Assembly: GCA_022824525.1 (NCBI GenBank)
Contig: JAJDZT010000054.1
Coordinates: 54,414 to 118,413 of the forward strand
Origin: Silicimonas sp.
GTDB lineage: Bacteria; Pseudomonadota; Alphaproteobacteria; Rhodobacterales; Rhodobacteraceae
DNA: 64,000 bases
Direction: 5' to 3'
Positions 57,622 through 64,000 of the stretch are shown here, piece by piece. Below the pieces are notes generated by a model. The model was given only the letters and a program-made list of their open reading frames with translations. It was not told the origin of the DNA and did no database searches. The position numbers and the translations under genes were made by a program. The stretch's first letter is position 1, and every line of letters begins with the position of its first letter.

Positions 57622-58326
57622 ATGAAGAAAATCTACGCCAACGCAAGGGAGGCTCTCGACGGTCTTCTGAAAGATGACATGCTCATCGCAGCAGGAGGCT
57701 TCGGATTGTGCGGCATTCCAGAGCTTCTTATCGACGCCATTGTCGATAGCGGCGTTAAGAAGCTGACCGTTGCCTCCAACAATGCCGGTGTGGATGGGTT
57801 CGGGCTGGGCAAGTTGCTCGATACCCGCCAGATCAGCAAGATGATGAGCTCGTATGTGGGCGAGAATGACGAGTTCATGCGCCAATATCTCTCCGGCGAA
57901 CTCGAAATCGAATTCAATCCTCAAGGCACTTTGGCCGAACGCATGCGTGCTGGTGGAGCTGGCATCCCCGGGTTCTACACAAAGACCGGCGTTGGAACAC
58001 AGGTCGCCGAAGGAAAAGAGCACAAGGACTTCAACGGTCAGACCTACATCATGGAAGAAGGCATTTTCGCCGATCTTTCCATCGTAAAGGCCTGGAAGGC
58101 GGACGAAACGGGAAACGCGATCTTCCGGAAAACCGCTCGCAACTTTAATCCGCCCGCCGCGATGTGTGGCAAGGTCTGCGTCATGGAAGTGGAAGAGATC
58201 GTTCCCACGGGCAGTCTGGACCCTGACCATATTCATCTTCCCGGGATCTACGTGAACCGCCTGATCCAAGGGGAACATGAAAAGCGCATTGAACAACGAA
58301 CCGTCCGCAAGAGGGAGGAAGCCTGA
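57622..58326 (+). CDS. scoA: 3-oxoacid CoA-transferase subunit A
   Basis: Subunit A of succinyl-CoA:3-ketoacid CoA-transferase, which activates acetoacetate for ketone-body and polyhydroxybutyrate use. The 234 residues have the glycine loop [18 protein letters not shown] and [11 protein letters not shown] and the pattern [16 protein letters not shown] precedes the ATG. It overlaps scoB by one base (TGATG). Confidence 0.94.
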   Translation: MKKIYANAREALDGLLKDDMLIAAGGFGLCGIPELLIDAIVDSGVKKLTVASNNAGVDGFGLGKLLDTRQISKMMSSYVGENDEFMRQYLSGELEIEFNPQGTLAERMRAGGAGIPGFYTKTGVGTQVAEGKEHKDFNGQTYIMEEGIFADLSIVKAWKADETGNAIFRKTARNFNPPAAMCGKVCVMEVEEIVPTGSLDPDHIHLPGIYVNRLIQGEHEKRIEQRTVRKREEA

Positions 58327-58949
58327 TGCCCTGGGATCGCAATCAAATGGCCGAACGGGCCGCGCAGGAACTTGAAGACGGAATGTATGTGAACCTCGGC
58401 ATCGGGATCCCGACGCTGGTGGCAAACTATGTCGGCGACAAGGACATTACGTTGCAGTCCGAGAACGGGATGTTGGGTATGGGGCCATTCCCTTACGAGG
58501 GCGATGAAGACCCGGACCTCATCAACGCCGGCAAACAGACCATAACTGAGATGGACCGAACGGCTTACTTCGACAGTTCGCAGAGTTTCGGAATGATCCG
58601 TGGCGGCAAGATAGCAGCCGCAATTCTTGGCGCAATGGAAGTTGCCGAAAACGGCGACCTCGCCAACTGGATGATCCCCGGCAAATTGGTCAAGGGCATG
58701 GGCGGCGCCATGGACTTGGTCGCCGGGGTCGGGCGCGTGATTGTTGTGATGGATCACACCAACAAGCACGGAGACAGTAAAGTGCTGAAGGAATGTACTC
58801 TTCCGCTGACCGGAAAGGGTGTGGTTGATCTTATCATCACCAATCTGGGCGTGTTGGAAGTTGGCCATAAAGGCCTGCATATCCTTGAGACTGCGCCGGG
58901 CGTCACACGCGACGACATCCGCGCTGCCACCGAAGGGACAATCGTTTAA
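58326..58949 (+). CDS. scoB: 3-oxoacid CoA-transferase subunit B
   Basis: Subunit B carries the catalytic glutamate, visible in LQSENGMLGMGPFP near residue 43. NLGIGIPTLVANYV and GGAMDLVAGVGRVIV are the other family blocks. The 207-residue length is normal. With scoA it forms a complete enzyme, making a two-gene operon. Confidence 0.95.
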   Translation: MPWDRNQMAERAAQELEDGMYVNLGIGIPTLVANYVGDKDITLQSENGMLGMGPFPYEGDEDPDLINAGKQTITEMDRTAYFDSSQSFGMIRGGKIAAAILGAMEVAENGDLANWMIPGKLVKGMGGAMDLVAGVGRVIVVMDHTNKHGDSKVLKECTLPLTGKGVVDLIITNLGVLEVGHKGLHILETAPGVTRDDIRAATEGTIV

Positions 58950-59054
58950 GACACCTGGTTGGCCCAGAAATTGTCACGGAAATACCCGCGGATTGTTCGT
59001 AATTTAGAAACAACAACATATTGTTGCCGCAATCAGTCCTTAGTGATCTGAGCA

Positions 59055-60077
59055 ATGGCTTTGAACGATATGCCAACCTCCCCTCGTGTAACCAGCGCCG
59101 CGACACCGTCGCGGCGTTGGCGTGATTTGGCCTTACCTCTTGGACTGTCCGTTCTTGTGGCGGTCGGCTTGGTTGGCCTCGCTATGGCGACCGGCTGGGA
59201 AGAAACGATAACTGCACTTCAAGCCCTGCATTGGCGTGAAATCACGATCCTTCTGGTACTCAGTCTATTGAACTACGCCTGCCGAGGCGTGCGCTGGCAT
59301 ATCTTTGCCATCCGACTCGGCCTCAAGACCGATCTCACCCAAAACATGCGGCACTTTCTTGGCGGTTTCGCAATGTCCGTCACGCCAGGCCGTGTGGGTG
59401 AGTTGGTTCGAATGAGATGGTTGCGCCGCGAAACTGGCTGGTCATTTGAACGTACGGCGCCACTTGTTCTCGTGGATCGCGCAGCCGATCTGGCCGCAAT
59501 GGCCATCCTGCTCGCCATGGCCTTGGCGCTATCGACCACAGGCATGACTGGCGGGATACCTGTTGTCATTTTTGCGATTGGTGCCGCCATCATTGCGACG
59601 CGCCCGAAGCTTCTTCGGCTGGTTGGAGATGTTGGGCACATTCTCAGTCGCCGCTCATTTCCACGACTTTTTGTTCGCATTCGGCGGGCTGCAGAGTCAC
59701 TTCGTGCATTCAGCGGTCTCAGACTCCTTCTGGCTACGGGCGCACTTGGCCTGATCGGCTGGATGGCGGAAGGTTACGCATTTCACTTGCTGCTCGGCTG
59801 GTTGGGTACCGACATCGGCTTGTGGAAGGCCGTGGGCATTTTCATTTTCGCGACGCTGGCCGGTGGATTGACAGGTGCACCGGGCGGGCTTGGCGGCGCT
59901 GAAGCAGCAATGGTGGCACTTCTGGTCCTGGATGGCGTGCCCTTGGAAATTGCTGTTCCGGCAACACTTGTCATCCGCGTTACAACTCTATGGTTTGCGA
60001 TCTTCATTGGGTTTCTGATCTTCCCGATGGCGGAACGCGCTTCGAAAAGGGCCGATTATGCGCTGGAAAACGGTTGA
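59055..60077 (+). CDS. UPF0104 lysylphosphatidylglycerol synthase-like membrane protein
   Basis: A 340-residue protein with about eight membrane helices and the UPF0104 pattern NYACRGVRWHIFAIRLGL and FLGGFAMSVTPGRVGELVRM, ending in GLTGAPGGLGGAEAAMV. Relatives include AglD-type and lipid-sugar transfer or transport proteins. Next to the DprE1/DprE2-like pair, with which it overlaps by 20 bases, it probably handles a lipid-linked sugar, a guess from context. ATG at 59055 or 59070. Confidence 0.87.
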   Translation: MALNDMPTSPRVTSAATPSRRWRDLALPLGLSVLVAVGLVGLAMATGWEETITALQALHWREITILLVLSLLNYACRGVRWHIFAIRLGLKTDLTQNMRHFLGGFAMSVTPGRVGELVRMRWLRRETGWSFERTAPLVLVDRAADLAAMAILLAMALALSTTGMTGGIPVVIFAIGAAIIATRPKLLRLVGDVGHILSRRSFPRLFVRIRRAAESLRAFSGLRLLLATGALGLIGWMAEGYAFHLLLGWLGTDIGLWKAVGIFIFATLAGGLTGAPGGLGGAEAAMVALLVLDGVPLEIAVPATLVIRVTTLWFAIFIGFLIFPMAERASKRADYALENG

Positions 60078-61371
60078 GTACACAGGCTGGGGGCGGGTGC
60101 TGAAGGCACGCGGAGAGGTTGCACGACCAGAGCGGGCCTCAGCGCTGGCCGCAACGACGTCGGAAGAGCCAGCACCGGCTGTTGGTATGCTTAGAAGCTA
60201 TGGCGATGCCTGTCTGAACGACGCCGGCCGCGCAATCGACATGACGCGCATGGACCGTATCCTGTCCTTCGACCCTGAGAGCGGCATGGTTCATGTCGAA
60301 GCGGGTTGCCAAATCGGGCAACTGCTAAAGGTATTCGTTCCCAAGGGATGGCTTCCTCCTGTCATGCCGGGAACCGGTTTCGTGACTGTGGGCGGCGGCA
60401 TCGCAATGGATGTGCACGGCAAAAACCACCACGGGGCCGGAAGCTTTGGTCAACACGTGACCGAGTTTACGTTGATGACCAAGGACGGACCGAAGGTCGT
60501 TACCCCCAAAAAGAACGCTTCTCTTTTCAAGGCAACGGTAGGAGGTCTCGGACAAACCGGTCCTATCCTGTCCGCGAAGTTCAAAATGCACAGAGCCAAG
60601 GGCGACGTGATTGTTGTGACGGAACGCCGCGTGGAGAATTGGGAGGAGTTCCTTCCCCTGCTCGACAACTCGGATGCCACTTATTCTGTCGGTTGGATTG
60701 ACGCCACAGCAAAGGATGAGGCCCTGGGCCGTGGCATTCTGGAGGAAGCAGAAACTGGCGGAGGTCTTGTAAAGCCCGCCAAACGTGGCCGCAAAGTTCC
60801 GCTGGATGCTCCCGGGTTTGCCTTGTCTCCAACCGTTGTTCGCACATTCAACGCTCTTTACTGGCGAAAAGTGCCAACGAAGGGGCGTACGGTGGTAAAA
60901 CCGATCGACGACTTCTTCTTCCCGCTCGACAAGATCCACGATTGGAACAAGCTTTACGGAAAGTCGGGCTTTCACCAATTTCAGTGTGTTGTGCCCATTG
61001 CCGAGGCAGGCGCGTTGCGCGAAATGGTCGAGAAGGTGGCAGCGTCTGGCCTCGCCTCCCCACTCGCTGTCCTCAAACGAATGGGGCCGGGGCGCGCGGG
61101 GTACATGTCGTTTCCGATGGAAGGCTACACGCTCGCCCTCGATTTCAAAAAATCACACGCCGCCGAACGTCTGATCCGAGAGCTTGAGGACATGACTGTT
61201 GCCGCGTCAGGGCGCATATACCTTGCAAAAGATTCACTAGGGCGACCGGAAAACATCCTTGGCATGTATCCAGAGTACAAGGACTGGCTGAAGACCGTAA
61301 ACAAAATGGATCCGGACCAAGCCTTTGAGACCGACCTTGTTCGCAGACTGAAATTGAGGGACGCGACATGA
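60058..61371 (+). CDS. DprE1-like FAD-dependent decaprenylphosphoryl-ribose oxidase
   Basis: A 437-residue FAD-binding (PCMH) oxidase. The N-terminal FAD motifs are LRSYGDACLNDAG and VMPGTGFVTVGGGIAMDVHG; the C-terminal block GRIYLAKDSLGRPENILGMY aligns with GRLYTAKDS of Mycobacterium DprE1, including Lys418. The position of Mycobacterium Cys387 (in NICVDF) is Ala here (LALDF). It would oxidise C2 of a polyprenyl-phosphoryl ribose. It overlaps its upstream and downstream neighbours. Confidence 0.87.
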   Translation: MRWKTVEYTGWGRVLKARGEVARPERASALAATTSEEPAPAVGMLRSYGDACLNDAGRAIDMTRMDRILSFDPESGMVHVEAGCQIGQLLKVFVPKGWLPPVMPGTGFVTVGGGIAMDVHGKNHHGAGSFGQHVTEFTLMTKDGPKVVTPKKNASLFKATVGGLGQTGPILSAKFKMHRAKGDVIVVTERRVENWEEFLPLLDNSDATYSVGWIDATAKDEALGRGILEEAETGGGLVKPAKRGRKVPLDAPGFALSPTVVRTFNALYWRKVPTKGRTVVKPIDDFFFPLDKIHDWNKLYGKSGFHQFQCVVPIAEAGALREMVEKVAASGLASPLAVLKRMGPGRAGYMSFPMEGYTLALDFKKSHAAERLIRELEDMTVAASGRIYLAKDSLGRPENILGMYPEYKDWLKTVNKMDPDQAFETDLVRRLKLRDAT

Positions 61372-62105
61372 GCCAGACATGGATTATCGTCGGGGCGACC
61401 TCCACGATTGCCCGGGCCTTCGCGCGACAAGCAGCCGCTCGTGGGGAAGGTGTGTTGCTTGCTGGCAGGGATATGAGCGAACTTGAAAGCATTGCTGCGG
61501 ACTGCGGTTTCAGAGGGGCCCCTTTTGCAGAAGCAATCGCCTTCGATGCACGCGAGCCAGCCTCATTTGCACCTATTCTCGAGCGTGCGCGGGGCATCAA
61601 AGGGACCCTGAGTGTGGCCGTCTTCGTGGGATCAATGCCGGATCAGGAAGAGATCGATGCAGAGCCTTCACTGGTCGACGGAACGATCACCGACAGTTTC
61701 ACCGGCCCAGCTCACCTTCTTACACTCCTGGCGCCGCTTCTCGAAGAGCGGGGACACGGCACCGTCGCAGGGGTGGGTTCCGTGGCTGGGGATCGCGGCC
61801 GATTGGGAAATTACGTCTATGGCGCGTCCAAGGCCGGGTTCCACGCCTACTTGTCCGGACTTCGCAACCGGCTTGGTCGATCTGGTGTGCATGTCATTAC
61901 GGTCAAACCCGGCACAGTGGATACGGCGATGACATGGGGCATGGAAAAACTTCCATTCGTTGCCCAGCCAGAGAAGATTGCCTCTGACATCTTGCGCGCA
62001 GCGGATCGAAAGAAAGACATTATATATACACCAGCCATCTGGTGGCCAATCATGACGATCATCCGGTCAATTCCAGAGCGGATCTTCAAGAAAATGGAAA
62101 TCTGA
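61368..62105 (+). CDS. DprE2-like short-chain reductase
   Basis: A 245-residue SDR: GATSTIARAFARQA replaces the usual TGxxxGIG loop, as in DprE2; the active pair is YGASKAGFHAYL. It would reduce the keto-sugar from the DprE1-like oxidase, completing a ribose-to-arabinose epimerisation on the lipid carrier. It starts in an ATGA overlap with the oxidase. The C-terminal hydrophobic segment may attach to the membrane. Confidence 0.86.
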   Translation: MSQTWIIVGATSTIARAFARQAAARGEGVLLAGRDMSELESIAADCGFRGAPFAEAIAFDAREPASFAPILERARGIKGTLSVAVFVGSMPDQEEIDAEPSLVDGTITDSFTGPAHLLTLLAPLLEERGHGTVAGVGSVAGDRGRLGNYVYGASKAGFHAYLSGLRNRLGRSGVHVITVKPGTVDTAMTWGMEKLPFVAQPEKIASDILRAADRKKDIIYTPAIWWPIMTIIRSIPERIFKKMEI

Positions 62106-62127
62106 AACAGGAAGGCGTTTTTCCGGA

Positions 62128-63003
62128 TCAGTTTGAAGCGTTTCTGCGCACGAACACGCACCCGTCACTGATCAATTGCGGTGGTGTCAGGCAAAGCCCG
62201 CGTGCGACATTCCAAGCGGCCAGCACCTTGGGCACATATGCGCGTGTTTCTGCATAGGGTGGGACGCCCTGATGTTCTCGGACGGCCCCTTCACCTGCAT
62301 TGTATCCCGCGAGTGCCAAGACCGCGTCACGGTCAAACTCATTCAACAGCCAGTCGAGATACGTGACACCGCCCTTTATGTTCTCCCTTGGGTTCATGCT
62401 GTCCGGGACCCCGAAGCGCTCTGCTGTGGCCGGTATGAGCTGCATGAGACCTTCTGCACCCGCGTGACTGACAGCATCGACCCTGCCCGCGCTTTCCACC
62501 GTGATCACTGCCAGGGCCAACGCAGGAGAAACTTGCGTGCCTACGGTTGAGGCCAAGATGTCGGCTCCGTGGGCATCAGCGATGCGCTGCATGGTCTCAA
62601 GCCGCGGCGTGCCAATCTTGAGTGGGTTTTTCCGGATCTCGGTTATGGCCAACTCAAACCTTGTGCCTGCATCAATGCCGATTGAGGGCGAAACGGCCTC
62701 CCAGTACCAATCATACTCGGTTGGAGCCGAAGGAACCGGAGGTGGAGGTAGAGCAGCGGTAGCGGCCTCAGGGCGGTCATCACCGGGACGCCTGGGATCA
62801 GAACCCGGCGTTATCCGAAAGACTTCCTCATTGGGATCGATCTGGACGGTAATACGCCGGGAGGAACCAGCCGCTGGGGGAGCAACGCGTTTAAAGGTGA
62901 AATCGCCGCCTTCCTGCGCTGCAGACGGTGTTTGAGAGGCCAAAGGCCCCCCAAAAAACATCCATGCGCTGAAAAACGCTGCGAATCTCGGCCCTGCTCG
63001 CAT
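62128..63003 (-). CDS. Lytic transglycosylase (SLT domain)
   Basis: A 291-residue secreted peptidoglycan lytic enzyme. A signal peptide (FAAFFSAWMFFGGPLASQ) precedes a Pro-rich linker and a C-terminal SLT domain, with the catalytic Glu in VITVESAGRVDAVSHAG and then EGLMQLIPATAERFG and LAGYNAGEGAV. The start MRAGPRFAAFF at 63003 is preferred over a longer open frame to 63081. Convergent with the DprE2-like gene, 22 bases apart. Confidence 0.9.
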   Translation of the reverse strand: MRAGPRFAAFFSAWMFFGGPLASQTPSAAQEGGDFTFKRVAPPAAGSSRRITVQIDPNEEVFRITPGSDPRRPGDDRPEAATAALPPPPVPSAPTEYDWYWEAVSPSIGIDAGTRFELAITEIRKNPLKIGTPRLETMQRIADAHGADILASTVGTQVSPALALAVITVESAGRVDAVSHAGAEGLMQLIPATAERFGVPDSMNPRENIKGGVTYLDWLLNEFDRDAVLALAGYNAGEGAVREHQGVPPYAETRAYVPKVLAAWNVARGLCLTPPQLISDGCVFVRRNASN

Positions 63004-63353
63004 TCCGGTTTCACACTCTTTTATTGTTCTGGGCAGAAATTTTGCAGAACTTGCCGCCGGAAGCCAGAGAGAATTGGGCACATTGTTCGCGGATCGGGAA
63101 AAGTTCGCTCAAAGTCAAGCTATTGGCACGACGGTCGCACACAGCGGACACGAATTAAATTGTTTAATATCATATACTTATTTAATTTCTTACCGTTTTG
63201 TTCCGGCGATGCGAAATTGTACGACGGGTGTCAAACTCTCGCCCAATTTGAGGGTCTTTATAGCGTCATACCAAACGCGGCACATGGCCGAAGGTGAGAG
63301 GTCGGTCTGTCGCGGTGGTTTTTTGAAACTGAGCGTGCTCAATGGAGGGACAC
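63004..63353. other. 350-base intergenic region before the pilin genes
   Basis: No gene is supported here. It contains an AT-rich stretch around 63155-63200 and a sigma-54-like motif at 63124-63139. Promoters of the lytic transglycosylase (leftward) and the pilin (rightward) probably lie here. Confidence 0.6.
63124..63139 (+). promoter_or_regulatory. Candidate sigma-54 promoter upstream of the pilin genes
   Basis: TGGCACG-ACGG-TCGCA matches the sigma-54 consensus TGGCACG-N4-TTGCA with one mismatch (C for T). It lies 215 bases before the first pilin start. The GG and GC elements are 10 bases apart as required. A single such match can occur by chance. Confidence 0.35.
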
Positions 63354-63578
63354 ATGAAACTGTTCAACGCTTTTCTTAAAGACGAATCTGGCGCAGTCAC
63401 CGTTGACTGGGTTGTTCTGACCGCTGCAATCGTTGGTCTCGGCATTGCCGTTCTGGCCTCGGTCTCCGGTGGTACGAACACTCTGGCCCAGACGATCTCC
63501 GGCAACCTCGCCGCTGGTCAGGTCGCAACGCTTACCGGCCTTTCGACGGCTTCCGGTACTGGTGCGTCCACCAACTAA
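63354..63578 (+). CDS. Flp-type (type IVb) pilin-like protein, first copy
   Basis: A 74-residue protein: FLKDESGAVTVDWVVLTAAI includes the Gly-Ala processing region followed by one hydrophobic helix (about 18-38), as in Flp pilins, and a Gly/Ser/Thr-rich tail. GGAGGG precedes the ATG at 63354. A second copy follows 115 bases downstream. A tad-type pilus assembly locus probably continues to the right of the window. Confidence 0.8.
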   Translation: MKLFNAFLKDESGAVTVDWVVLTAAIVGLGIAVLASVSGGTNTLAQTISGNLAAGQVATLTGLSTASGTGASTN

Positions 63579-63591
63579 TTGCTGTTTTGAG

Positions 63592-63617
63592 CGGAGGCCG
63601 CTTCGCGGCGGCCTCCG
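63592..63617 (+). terminator. Strong hairpin between the pilin genes
   Basis: CGGAGGCCGC (63592-63601) and GCGGCCTCCG (63608-63617) form a perfect ten-base stem with a six-base loop, 13 bases after the first pilin stop. It could be a terminator or an attenuator that lets less mRNA reach the second copy. Confidence 0.7.
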
Positions 63618-63693
63618 TTCCACCTAATTTACTTGAGGGGCCGACTTTCTCGCGTGCCAAAGTAGAAGTCGGTTGCTTCGAAGGGGATGCGAA

Positions 63694-63915
63694 ATGTCTG
63701 TACTCAAGAATTTTCTCAAAAGTGAAGATGGCGCAGTAACTGTTGACTGGGTCGTGCTTACAGCTTCGATCGTAGGACTTGGCCTGGCGGTCATCGTCGC
63801 GATTGCTGGCGGAACCAACAACGTTTCTACCGGTCTTGGTGCCAACCTCGGCGCGGCACAAGCACGGCGAATTTTTTCTGTGCATGATCGTCTATTTTTA
63901 CATTGGGTTTTCTGA
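63694..63915 (+). CDS. Flp-type pilin-like protein, second copy, atypical C-terminus
   Basis: A 73-residue paralogue of the previous gene: FLKSEDGAVTVDWVVLTASI, then a hydrophobic helix and GGTNNVSTGLGANLGAAQ. The last 14 or so codons (ending FSVHDRLFLHWVF) are AT-rich and bulky, unlike the Gly/Ser/Thr end of copy one. In another frame the region reads GTSTAN, like the copy-one end, so a frameshift near 63855-63865 is possible. AAGGGG precedes the ATG. Confidence 0.7.
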   Translation: MSVLKNFLKSEDGAVTVDWVVLTASIVGLGLAVIVAIAGGTNNVSTGLGANLGAAQARRIFSVHDRLFLHWVF

Positions 63916-63982
63916 ACCGGCTGGACATTCTTCTGTCAACCGTCTATGACGTTTTCTGACTGAAATCGAATCAGAGGCCGCA

Positions 63983-64000
63983 ATGGATCTCTCGAACCTG
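63983..64000 (+). CDS. Possible start of a further gene at the window edge
   Basis: ATG at 63983 with AGAGG about five bases upstream; only six codons (MDLSNL) are visible before the window ends. The position suggests the next gene of a pilus-related locus. Nothing more can be said. Confidence 0.3.

Noticed and set aside
56767..58425. 552-codon open frame on the minus strand
   Set aside because: Antisense to topA, scoA and scoB, which are certain genes; no domain recognised.
59005..59025. CAACA/TGTTG small palindrome between scoB and the UPF0104 gene
   Set aside because: Only a five-base AT-rich arm; too weak to list as a terminator or operator.
63074..63379. 101-codon frame across the AT-rich gap before the pilin
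   Set aside because: No ribosome site, no recognisable domain, and it runs into the pilin start in another frame; treated as non-coding control DNA.

Overview
This 64 kb window is GC-rich chromosomal DNA from an alphaproteobacterium of the Rhodobacteraceae, most likely the Roseobacter group. The evidence is an RpoHII-type heat-shock sigma factor with an RpoE-like -35 element, a split aa3 oxidase cluster (ctaC-ctaB-small protein-ctaG-ctaE without ctaD), DUF1194 proteins, a phhA-Lrp pair, and CtrA-type TTAA-N7-TTAAC sites in front of the competence genes comM and dprA. Most of the window is housekeeping DNA. I see no phage, insertion sequence, CRISPR array, tRNA or rRNA gene.

Layout. 1-5.4 kb: a cut-off AT-rich membrane protein gene, a glyoxalase, two tandem secreted VWA-like proteins, a MarR-type regulator, sdhE with an HTH regulator, and an aspartate aminotransferase. 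5.5-13.9 kb: an acetyltransferase, a flavin reductase, an M3 peptidase, the chain coaBC-dut-membrane-anchored MoeB-like protein, a ChaN-like protein and rpoHII. 14.1-26.2 kb: comM, the operon rsmI-yraN-gshB-hydrolase, an LpoA-like lipoprotein, glnD, murJ, a rhomboid homologue that lacks its catalytic residues, and trpS. 26.2-31.3 kb: Lrp regulator and phenylalanine hydroxylase, an SDR with a LysR regulator, trpB and a methyltransferase.

31.3-38.8 kb is a moxR-DUF58-BatA/DUF4159-VWA membrane protein operon. 38.8-42.9 kb holds DUF1285, a Tat-exported serine hydrolase, a VOC protein with a WYL regulator and a perfect palindrome, and a cupin, a VOC protein and an acetyltransferase. 42.9-50.8 kb carries thrC, an M16 peptidase and the cytochrome oxidase cluster, which is interrupted by a LysR gene and a divergent 51-residue basic protein. 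51-58.9 kb: tldD, a DnaJ-type zinc-finger protein, an acetyltransferase, dprA, topA and the ketoacid CoA-transferase scoAB. 59-64 kb: a lipid-linked sugar epimerisation set (membrane protein, DprE1-like oxidase, DprE2-like reductase), a lytic transglycosylase and two Flp-type pilin genes at the right edge.

The points that stand out are the CtrA-type boxes shared by comM and dprA, the LysR/small-protein insertion in the oxidase cluster, the dead rhomboid, the DprE1/DprE2 locus with an Ala at the Mycobacterium Cys387 position, and several strong inverted repeats at regulated starts.
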